Under the pieces are notes generated by a model. The model saw only the letters and a list, made by a program, of their open reading frames with translations. It was not told the origin of the DNA and did no database searches. From positions 1-13,204 of the forward strand of contig JAKAAM010000022.1 of assembly GCA_021802325.1 (NCBI GenBank): a stretch of DNA of 13,204 nucleotides, in the 5' to 3' direction. Shown in pieces: positions 6,150 through 13,204 of this stretch (position 1 is the stretch's first letter; each line of letters begins with the position of its first letter). The DNA is from Nitrospirota bacterium (GTDB lineage Bacteria; Nitrospirota_A; Leptospirillia; Leptospirillales; Leptospirillaceae). The position numbers and the translations under genes were made by a program.

Positions 6150-7366
6150 TTCCGCAATTTCCGGAAAATCCCTCCTCCCGGAAGACTGGGGCAGCTCGCA
6201 CAGATCTTCTTTTCCTGCTTTTCCTCCTGATCTTTTTCCCTTCAGGAGGCGGGATAACCCCGAACAAGGTTTTTGCCGCCTCGAATCCTTCGATTCGTTC
6301 GATCGAGAAAAAGCTCGATGCCCGGGAGCGGGAAATGAGAACACTGAAACTCCGGCTCGCAAAAAACAAGGATCGGCTGAGACGATACAAGGGCCGTCGC
6401 CTCAAGCTCAAGGTCAGGATCCTCAAGCTGAGGGTCAAGCTTGAGTCGTTCCACCTTCAGGTCGAGCGGCTTCAGATCCGCGAGATCCAGGATCGCCAGG
6501 CCATCAGGCGCCTCGATCGCGCCATGGCCCATCTTGGGGTGATCGTCGACGCCGACCTTCGCGAAAAAGGATCGCTTGAATCAAGGCTCCTCACGCGCTT
6601 GGCGGAGGTCTCGCTGTCCCGTCTCGATGGAACCGACATTCAACCCGACCTTATCCTGCGGTCCAATATCCTTGCCGATCAGACAACTCATCTCGACTCC
6701 CTGCTTCACGGATACAGGAACAAGGAAAATCGGCTTCGCCTCAGTCGGGCCCAGTTGAAGACGATCCAGAATCACGAAAAGAGACTTCTGGAAAATCGCG
6801 AAAAGGAGGAGGCGCGTCTCAAGAGAAAGATGACCGGAACCCAGAGCGAGATCGCCCGGCTTAAGAAAAAAGAAGAGGCCATCGCCCAGGACAACCGTTC
6901 GATTCTCAGGCGCCGTCGAAAGCTGATGAACCTGATTGCCAGGCTAGAACGGATGCGGCGCAGGACCTCAGCCAGCGAACGCTTCGCCCATCCTCCCGTA
7001 CCGGGCCACACGGTCTTCCAGTGGCCGGTCCATGGCCGGATCATCGAGCGTTTCGGACCGTTCCACGATGGCATCGATATTGCGGCCGGAGTCGGTTCCC
7101 GCGTCCGAGCGGCTTGGCCGGGAAAGGTTCTCTTTGCGAGAGCCTATACAGGATACGGACGCCTGGTCATTCTGGCCCACGGGGATCATCTTTATACCCT
7201 TTACGGCCACCTCGACCATATCTTCGCCAAGGAGGGCCAGAGGATCCCGGAGGGGGGAATCCTCGGAACGGTGGGGCGGGGGGGAACGCGTGGACGGTCG
7301 ACCCTCTTTTTCGGAGTGACCCGTCGGGGGAAGCCAATGAGTCCGATGGGATTCCTTTCGCACTGA
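6146..7366 (+). CDS. envC: EnvC-like coiled-coil murein hydrolase activator, degenerate LytM/M23 domain
   Basis: A 406-residue periplasmic protein. It has a signal peptide (hydrophobic core 21-31, likely cleavage after VFA44), a long charged coiled coil (about 48-275), and a C-terminal LytM (M23) domain (about 291-401). His307 and Asp311 of the zinc motif and His355 in LYGHLDH are present. The final HxH motif reads TLF (386-388), so two essential His are lost and the domain is probably not an active peptidase. This resembles EnvC, which activates amidases when recruited by FtsX. The frame is open further up, to 5918 and beyond. GTG 6146 was chosen because it places the signal peptide near the N-terminus and overlaps the ftsX stop as GTGA. 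Confidence 0.85.
   Translation: MIPQFPENPSSRKTGAARTDLLFLLFLLIFFPSGGGITPNKVFAASNPSIRSIEKKLDAREREMRTLKLRLAKNKDRLRRYKGRRLKLKVRILKLRVKLESFHLQVERLQIREIQDRQAIRRLDRAMAHLGVIVDADLREKGSLESRLLTRLAEVSLSRLDGTDIQPDLILRSNILADQTTHLDSLLHGYRNKENRLRLSRAQLKTIQNHEKRLLENREKEEARLKRKMTGTQSEIARLKKKEEAIAQDNRSILRRRRKLMNLIARLERMRRRTSASERFAHPPVPGHTVFQWPVHGRIIERFGPFHDGIDIAAGVGSRVRAAWPGKVLFARAYTGYGRLVILAHGDHLYTLYGHLDHIFAKEGQRIPEGGILGTVGRGGTRGRSTLFFGVTRRGKPMSPMGFLSH
6401..6442 (+). repeat. Imperfect tandem 21-bp repeat encoding coiled-coil heptads
   Basis: Two 21-nt units (6401-6421 and 6422-6442) match at 16 of 21 positions and encode LKLKVRI and LKLRVKL. They are consecutive heptads of the EnvC-like coiled coil. The repeat may reflect expansion by local duplication, or simply codon-level similarity of heptads. 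Confidence 0.5.
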
Positions 7367-7399
7367 AGGGGGAAGCCCGCGCGAAGGCCGGCGCCCGTG

Positions 7400-7428
7400 T
7401 TGTAATACCGGGCGATGCATGATATTCT
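7400..7428 (+). promoter_or_regulatory. Possible sigma70-type promoter for ctpA
   Basis: TTGTAA (7400-7405) and TATTCT (7423-7428) are separated by 17 nt; each matches four of six consensus positions. It lies in the 149-nt gap between the envC-like gene and ctpA, the only long gap inside this cluster. This is suggestive only. Confidence 0.35.
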
Positions 7429-7467
7429 CAAATCACGATTTGTTGAGCCGTATCTCTTCTCGAAAGC

Positions 7468-7496
7468 CTCCCGGGCTCCGGCAGGACCCTCGGGAG
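7468..7496 (+). promoter_or_regulatory. Leader hairpin upstream of ctpA
   Basis: CTCCCG (7468-7473) pairs with CGGGAG (7491-7496). The stem can extend inward through GG/CC (with a bulged T) and TCC/GGA (after a C-C mismatch), to a GGCA loop. It ends 9 nt before the AAGGA ribosome site and no T-run follows. It may be a 5'-UTR structure rather than a terminator. Confidence 0.4.
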
Positions 7497-7515
7497 TACC
7501 ATTATAAGGATCTTT

Positions 7516-8838
7516 ATGCATCTTCCGGGTTTCAAGAATGGGTCGAACCGATCAGGCTGGAAGTGGGTCATGAAAACGGGAAACATCCTGCTTGTCCTTG
7601 CAGTCGGGATTCTGGTCGGCGGAGTCGGCCATGCGGTTCTGGCGGATGGGGGAACGGACAAGAGTCTCAAGATCTTTTCCATGGTCTACGCCCTGATCCA
7701 GAACGATTACGTCGACAAGATCCCGGCACAGCCGGTCCTCGATAGTGCGATTCGGGGCATGGTGGCCTCGCTCGATCCCCACTCCGAATATATGACCCCC
7801 CAGGAATATCACGATCTCGAAATCAACACCCAGGGGCGCTTTGGCGGTGTCGGAATCAAGATCACCACCGAAGGGAACCGTATCATTGTTCAGGCCCCCA
7901 TCGACGACTCCCCTGCTTTTCGGGCGGGGATCAAGTCGGGGGACGAGATCATCCGGGTCAATGGGGTGAGCACGGCGTCCCTTGGCCTCGCCAAGGCTGT
8001 CAGGACAATGAGGGGAAGGCCGGGAACCCATGTGGTGCTTACGGTTTTCAGGAAGGGGGTCTTCAAGGCCAGGGACTTCGATCTGGTCCGGGAGGTCATC
8101 AAGATCCACACGGTCAAATACCGCATGCTGAAGGACCATATCGGATACGTCCTCGTCCGGGAGTTTTCGGAAAACACGGCACGGGATCTCGACGCAACCC
8201 TGAAGAAGCTCGACCGCAAGGGAATGCGCGCTCTCGTAATCGACCTCCGTAACAACCCTGGCGGTCTGCTGACAAGCGCGGTGGACGTCTCCTCGCTCTT
8301 CATTCCCGACAACAAGGTGGTTGTTTCGATGAAGGGGCGCCGTCAGGAGCGGGCCTTCCGATCTCATGGGGGAGAAGATTTTCCACGCGTTCCGGTCGTG
8401 ATTCTTGTCAACACGGAAACCGCTTCTGCGGCGGAGATCGTCTCCGGAGCGCTTCAGGATTACCACCGCGCGACGATCGTCGGCACTCAGACATTCGGAA
8501 AGGGCTCGGTTCAGACGATTCTTCCTCTCTTTGACGGATCGGCTCTCCGCCTGACGACAGCTCGCTATTTCACCCCATCGGGCCGATCGATCCAGGATTA
8601 CGGGATTACTCCTGACATCATCGTCAAGGAGAAAATTCCGAAAGGGGCCAGGCCCATTTCCGTTCCCCGCGAGGTGGATTTGAAGCATCATTTTCTCAAT
8701 CCCGACGGGAAAGAACACCATGTGATCATTCCTCCCGCCAATATCCAGAAACACCTCGTCTATCCCATTCCCTCCGGGAAGGGTGACAATCAGCTGAATA
8801 CCGCCATCCGGATCCTCAAGCGAAAGATGGAAGGCTGA
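7516..8838 (+). CDS. ctpA: C-terminal processing peptidase CtpA (S41A serine protease)
   Basis: A 440-residue periplasmic protease with a PDZ domain that degrades or trims proteins at their C-termini. A signal sequence spans about residues 19-43 (core ILLVLAVGILVGG, likely cleavage after VLA). The PDZ domain is at about 105-180 (RFGGVGIKI, SPAFRAGIKSGDEIIRVNG). The catalytic core has Ser304 in ETASAAE and Lys329 in TFGKGS, 25 residues apart as in E. coli Prc. Asp315 lies at the spacing of the third Prc residue. ATG 7516 has AAGGA at 7506-7510; ATG 7570 (residue 19) is an alternative giving a more standard signal peptide. Genes of this type often follow ftsEX-envC, suggesting a role in envelope remodelling. 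Confidence 0.94.
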   Translation: MHLPGFKNGSNRSGWKWVMKTGNILLVLAVGILVGGVGHAVLADGGTDKSLKIFSMVYALIQNDYVDKIPAQPVLDSAIRGMVASLDPHSEYMTPQEYHDLEINTQGRFGGVGIKITTEGNRIIVQAPIDDSPAFRAGIKSGDEIIRVNGVSTASLGLAKAVRTMRGRPGTHVVLTVFRKGVFKARDFDLVREVIKIHTVKYRMLKDHIGYVLVREFSENTARDLDATLKKLDRKGMRALVIDLRNNPGGLLTSAVDVSSLFIPDNKVVVSMKGRRQERAFRSHGGEDFPRVPVVILVNTETASAAEIVSGALQDYHRATIVGTQTFGKGSVQTILPLFDGSALRLTTARYFTPSGRSIQDYGITPDIIVKEKIPKGARPISVPREVDLKHHFLNPDGKEHHVIIPPANIQKHLVYPIPSGKGDNQLNTAIRILKRKMEG

Positions 8839-8842
8839 TCTC

Positions 8843-8866
8843 CGGGGGCTATCTTTTTGGCCCCCG
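8843..8866 (+). terminator. Intrinsic terminator after ctpA
   Basis: CGGGGGC (8843-8849) and GCCCCCG (8860-8866) form a 7-bp GC stem over a 10-nt loop, just after the ctpA stop. The downstream tract is pyrimidine-rich with scattered T rather than a clean T-run, so efficiency is uncertain. Confidence 0.6.
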
Positions 8867-8912
8867 CCTCCCTTCTTGTATTCTTTCCGGTTATTTCCTC
8901 GTTAAAAAAGAC

Positions 8913-8941
8913 TTGCCAATTTCCTTTCCCTTTGTTATCCT
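8913..8941 (+). promoter_or_regulatory. Sigma70-type promoter of groES-groEL
   Basis: TTGCCA (8913-8918, five of six matches) and TATCCT (8936-8941, four of six) are spaced by 17 nt. Transcription would begin near 8948, inside the left arm of the CIRCE element, which is how HrcA-controlled groE promoters are usually built. Confidence 0.7.
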
Positions 8942-8942
8942 T

Positions 8943-8969
8943 TTATCACTCAGTGGGTGTGAGTGCTAA
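8943..8969 (+). promoter_or_regulatory. CIRCE operator (HrcA-binding site)
   Basis: TTATCACTC (8943-8951), a 9-nt spacer and GAGTGCTAA (8961-8969) form the CIRCE inverted repeat. The right arm is the perfect consensus. The left arm has T in place of G at its fourth position. HrcA binding here represses groESL until heat or misfolding load relieves it. hrcA itself is not in the window. Confidence 0.93.
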
Positions 8970-9002
8970 AACCCGGTTTCAACATTGAAAATGGAGGTGT
9001 GT

Positions 9003-9266
9003 ATGAAATTTAAGCCATTGAAGGATCGTGTTTTTGTGAGCTATGCGGAAGAGGTCGAAAAGACCCAGGGTGGGTTGTACATTCCTGACGCCGCAAAAGA
9101 GAAGCCTCAGAAAGGCAAGGTGGAGGAGATCGGTGAAGAGGTGAAGTCCCTGAAGAAGGGTGACACGATTCTCTTCGACAAGTATTCGGGGTCGAAGATC
9201 TCGATCGATGGGACGGATTACCTGATTCTGCGGGAAGAAGATATCCTGGGCGTTTTTGTTTCCTGA
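9003..9266 (+). CDS. groES: Co-chaperonin GroES (Hsp10), short form
   Basis: An 87-residue heptameric lid of the GroEL folding chamber. It starts MKFKPLKDRVFV and has a mobile loop with GGLYIPDAAKEKPQ (about 23-36). It ends EEDILGVFV. It is about ten residues shorter than E. coli GroES: the segment between EEIGEE and KKGD is cut down, which should remove most of the roof beta-hairpin. The start chosen is ATG 9003, with GGAGGTG at 8993-8999. An upstream in-frame TTG at 8985 lies 5' of that ribosome site and is rejected. CIRCE control lies upstream and groEL follows 72 nt later. Confidence 0.96.
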   Translation: MKFKPLKDRVFVSYAEEVEKTQGGLYIPDAAKEKPQKGKVEEIGEEVKSLKKGDTILFDKYSGSKISIDGTDYLILREEDILGVFVS

Positions 9267-9303
9267 GCAAGAGAGCGGGAAAGTCTAAAACGATCCATCA
9301 AAT

Positions 9304-10967
<1,664 letters not shown>

Positions 10968-10987
10968 GCCTTTCGTTTCCGAATGGG

Positions 10988-11014
10988 GGGGGGAATTTTC
11001 CCCCCTTTTTTTTT
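10988..11014 (+). terminator. Strong intrinsic terminator of groES-groEL
   Basis: Six G (10988-10993, the end of a nine-G run) pair with six C (11000-11005), with an A-T pair possible inside, followed by nine T (11006-11014). This is a textbook rho-independent terminator, 20 nt after the groEL stop. Confidence 0.92.
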
Positions 11015-11055
11015 GCCCTGACCGATTTCGCGGGGCTTCAGGAATGTTGTAAAAT

Positions 11056-11097
11056 AAATCTTCAAGGGAGATTTGCGAGATCGTTTTAGACAACGAT
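11056..11097 (+). promoter_or_regulatory. Two inverted repeats in the trxA leader
   Basis: First repeat: AAATCT (11056-11061) with AGATTT (11069-11074). Second repeat: ATCGTT (11080-11085) with AACGAT (11092-11097), loop TTAGAC. They are 5 nt apart and lie 56-97 nt before the trxA start. Either could be an operator or an RNA stem. TAAAAT (11050-11055) and TATAAA (11115-11120) look like -10 boxes, but I see no convincing -35 for either. Confidence 0.4.
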
Positions 11098-11152
11098 TCC
11101 CGGTAGCATCTCAATATAAACGGTTCAAACAGATCCGAGGAGGAGAGTCTCG

Positions 11153-11485
11153 ATGAGTGAAAATGTTGGGGATGTGTCTACGGCCGAGTGGGACAAGCGT
11201 GTTCTCGAATCGAAGGGCGTTGTCATGGTCGACTTCTGGGCTCCCTGGTGCGGACCCTGCCGCATGGTCGCTCCTGTCGTGGATGAGCTGGCGGAAGAAT
11301 ACAAGGGCCGCGTGACCTTCATGAAGCTCAATACCGACGACAACCAGGATATCGCGGTCCGCTACCAGGTGATGGGGATCCCCACACTGATCTTTTTCAA
11401 GGACGGGAAGGTCGTGAGCAAGCTTGTCGGGGCCCAGAGCAAGAAAACCTTCAAGGAAAAGATTGAAGAGCTTCTGGCGGCCTGA
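11153..11485 (+). CDS. trxA: Thioredoxin
   Basis: A 110-residue cytoplasmic thiol-disulfide reductant. The active site is WCGPC (32-36), inside [16 protein letters not shown]. The cis-proline is Pro77 in MGIPTL, and [10 protein letters not shown] matches the later strand. There is no signal peptide. The start is ATG 11153, with GAGGAGGAG at 11137-11145 and a 7-nt spacer. It has its own leader after the groEL terminator, and recN begins 5 nt after its stop. Length is typical. Confidence 0.97.
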   Translation: MSENVGDVSTAEWDKRVLESKGVVMVDFWAPWCGPCRMVAPVVDELAEEYKGRVTFMKLNTDDNQDIAVRYQVMGIPTLIFFKDGKVVSKLVGAQSKKTFKEKIEELLAA

Positions 11486-11490
11486 CCCGA

Positions 11491-13137
11491 GTGATTTCCC
11501 ATCTTCGAATCGCCGCCTTTGCCACGATCGAGGAGATGTCGGTCTCTTTTGATGAGGGGCTGACGGTCATCACAGGAGAGACGGGTGCTGGAAAGTCTCT
11601 TCTGGTCGATGCGCTTTTTCTGGTCTCGGGGCAAAAGCCCCGGGGCCTTTCAGTTCGCCCAGGCTGCCCTGAAGGCATTGTCGAAGCGTCCTTTTCTGCT
11701 CCTTCCCTGCCGATTCCCGAATCTTTGACAGAGATTCTTTCCTCAGACGAAGACCTTGTCATTCGCCGGGTGGTCACCGCAAATGGGCGATTTCGTCAGA
11801 CCGTCAACGGGCAGTCCGTCTCCACATCCCAGCTCCAAAGTCTTGTGGAGATCCTTTTCGACCTCGTCGGTCAGGGAGAGAACCATCGTCTCGTAAAAAG
11901 CGAGGCCCACCGCCACTACCTCGATGCCTTTGCGGGAGCCACAGAGCTTTCCGAACGCTTTGAAGGACTGCGGCGGGAGATCCTTGCCCTCAGACGCGAG
12001 CGTGAGGAGATTGCTGCGCAGAGGGATCGCGATCTTAGGGAACGGGAGGAGCGGATCCGGATGCGTGAGGATGCGGAGCTGCTCTCCGGTCGACCTGGAG
12101 AGTTCGAAGAGCTTTCCCAAATGCTGTCGGCCCAGCTCAATCTCCAGGAAATCCTCATGGTGGCCGGGCGCTCCTACGGAGCCCTCTATGAGGACGATCA
12201 AAGTGTCCTCGCCCTTATGGGCCGCGTCGCCTCCGACCTCGACCATATTCTCTCGCTGGACCCGACCCTGCAGCCCCTCCGGACGGCGCTCGAAGAGGCG
12301 ACGGAGATCCTGAAGGACAGCGCGCATGAGCTTCACCGGTATCGCGAATCCATGGAAATGGACCCGGAAAAGCTTGCGGCCCTGGAAGAACGCTTCAGCC
12401 TCTTTCGGCGGCTCGCCCAGAAATACCGGGTCCGCCCGGAAGAGCTTGTCCGTCACCTGGAGCAGGTGACGGCGGAAGTCGCCGGAGAGGCGGATCGGGT
12501 CCTGGAGGAGATGGATTGCCGGATCCTGGCGGCTGAAAAATCTCTCCGGGAGGTGGGGAGGTCTCTGGGAGCCCTGAGGCGGGAAGCCTCCGGACGCTTT
12601 TCCGAAGCCGTCTGCGCCGTTCTTCGCCGTTTGAGGATCGACCACCCCTCTTTTTCGGTATCGACCGATCCCTATTCCGATCCTTTGGGGGGACCTTTCG
12701 GGATGGAAAAGGTGGAGTTCCTGTTTTCGGCCAATCCAGGAATGCCGGAATGTCCGTTGGGCCAGGTCGCCTCAGGGGGCGAGATCTCCCGGGTTCTTTT
12801 GGCGATCAAGGCCGTTCTGGCCGATCTCGACGAAGTGCCGACCCTCGTCTTCGACGAAATCGATTCGGGGATCGGAGGGGAGGTCGGGGAGGTTCTGGGA
12901 GATCTCCTCAAGGAAATCGGACGGCGTCGCCAGGTCCTGGCCATCACGCACCTGCATCAGGTCGCCCGAAAGGGAGACCACCATCTGCTGGTTCAGAAGG
13001 TGACCGAGGCGGGCCATACTCACTCACGGATTTCGCCGATCACCGGAGAAGACCGGGTCCGGGAAATCGCCCGCATGCTCGGGGGCGAAAAAATGTCCCC
13101 CCAGACGATGCGTATTGCCCGGGAACTCCTCGACTAG
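11491..13137 (+). CDS. recN: DNA repair protein RecN
   Basis: A 548-residue SMC-like ATPase for double-strand-break repair. The N-terminal half has Walker A GETGAGKS (29-36). The middle is a long coiled coil rich in Arg and Glu (about 155-390). The C-terminal half has the ABC signature ASGGE (427-431) and Walker B TLVFDEIDSGIGG with Asp455-Glu456, then AITHLHQVA. The start is GTG 11491, 5 nt after trxA, with no good ribosome site of its own, so translation may be coupled to trxA. No LexA-type box was noticed upstream. Length fits the family (about 550), so the gene appears complete. Confidence 0.96.
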   Translation: MISHLRIAAFATIEEMSVSFDEGLTVITGETGAGKSLLVDALFLVSGQKPRGLSVRPGCPEGIVEASFSAPSLPIPESLTEILSSDEDLVIRRVVTANGRFRQTVNGQSVSTSQLQSLVEILFDLVGQGENHRLVKSEAHRHYLDAFAGATELSERFEGLRREILALRREREEIAAQRDRDLREREERIRMREDAELLSGRPGEFEELSQMLSAQLNLQEILMVAGRSYGALYEDDQSVLALMGRVASDLDHILSLDPTLQPLRTALEEATEILKDSAHELHRYRESMEMDPEKLAALEERFSLFRRLAQKYRVRPEELVRHLEQVTAEVAGEADRVLEEMDCRILAAEKSLREVGRSLGALRREASGRFSEAVCAVLRRLRIDHPSFSVSTDPYSDPLGGPFGMEKVEFLFSANPGMPECPLGQVASGGEISRVLLAIKAVLADLDEVPTLVFDEIDSGIGGEVGEVLGDLLKEIGRRRQVLAITHLHQVARKGDHHLLVQKVTEAGHTHSRISPITGEDRVREIARMLGGEKMSPQTMRIARELLD

Positions 13138-13150
13138 GGCTTCTTTTTTT
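13117..13150 (+). terminator. Weak possible terminator at the end of recN
   Basis: GCCC (13117-13120) can pair with GGGC (13137-13140) over a 16-nt loop that may itself fold, followed by T-T-C and then seven T (13144-13150). The stem is short and partly inside recN, so this is tentative. I see nothing else in the last 54 bases of the window. Confidence 0.25.
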
Positions 13151-13204
13151 CATCCCGTCAACCCATTTAAGCCCACTTTCTACTGGCGGCCCTCGCCTTC
13201 CTCC

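Noticed and set aside
6361..6367. A AAA AAC slippery heptamer in frame in the envC-like gene
   Set aside because: I see no stem-loop at the right distance and no internal Shine-Dalgarno, and AAC is a poor slip codon in bacteria.
5590..6444. A + strand open frame spanning the end of ftsX and the start of the envC-like gene
   Set aside because: It is the third frame across two supported genes. Its Ser/Pro/Arg-rich translation is typical of a shadow.
7552..8754. A 400-codon open frame on the - strand opposite ctpA
   Set aside because: It is an antisense shadow of ctpA, with a translation rich in Arg, Asp and His, no domains and no ribosome site.
11743..12645. A 300-codon open frame on the - strand opposite recN
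   Set aside because: The sense strand encodes a clear RecN coiled coil; the antisense product shows no family signature.

Overview
This window reads as housekeeping chromosome from a moderately GC-rich, Gram-negative (diderm) bacterium. Every gene I can support lies on the + strand. The diderm call rests on an SppA-type membrane peptidase, an IHF-beta-like protein, and an FtsX / EnvC-like / CtpA envelope cluster. HrcA-type control of groESL through a CIRCE element points away from a typical gammaproteobacterium. A Nitrospirota (for example Leptospirillum-like) or deltaproteobacterial-type lineage would fit, but that is an impression from gene order and protein style, not something the sequence proves.

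Layout. Positions 1-5138 hold a tightly packed run: sppA (5' truncated), an ihfB-like gene, ffh, rpsP, rimM, trmD, rplS and rnhB. This is the classic ffh-rpsP-rimM-trmD-rplS translation and secretion operon. Gaps are mostly under 60 nt, and rimM and trmD overlap by 22 nt. The khpA gene often found between rpsP and rimM is absent. Positions 5160-8838 hold an envelope and division module: an FtsX-like four-helix membrane protein, an EnvC-like coiled-coil protein with a degenerate LytM domain (overlapping by 4 nt, GTGA), and a CtpA-type S41 protease with its own leader. The usual partner ATPase gene ftsE is not in the window. Positions 8913-11014 are the heat-shock operon groES-groEL, with a sigma70-type promoter, a CIRCE operator and a strong intrinsic terminator. 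Positions 11056-13137 hold trxA, behind a leader with two inverted repeats, followed after 5 nt by recN.

How the genes work together. The first block makes and targets proteins: S16, L19, RimM for 30S maturation, TrmD for tRNA m1G37, and Ffh for co-translational membrane targeting. The second block plausibly couples cell division to septal peptidoglycan hydrolysis (FtsX to EnvC to an amidase encoded elsewhere) and adds periplasmic proteolysis. The third and fourth blocks handle protein folding, thiol redox and double-strand-break repair.

Most unusual signal. Inside ftsX there is an AGGAGG, then 10 nt, then a run of nine C (three CCC codons within a PPPP tract), then 4 nt, then a perfect 8-bp stem-loop. 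The -1 frame from that point is open, without a stop, to the end of the envC-like gene. This is the layout of a dnaX-type programmed -1 frameshift site, and a shift would yield an FtsX-EnvC fusion with sensible membrane topology. It is a hypothesis read from sequence alone. No wholly new gene system is evident otherwise.
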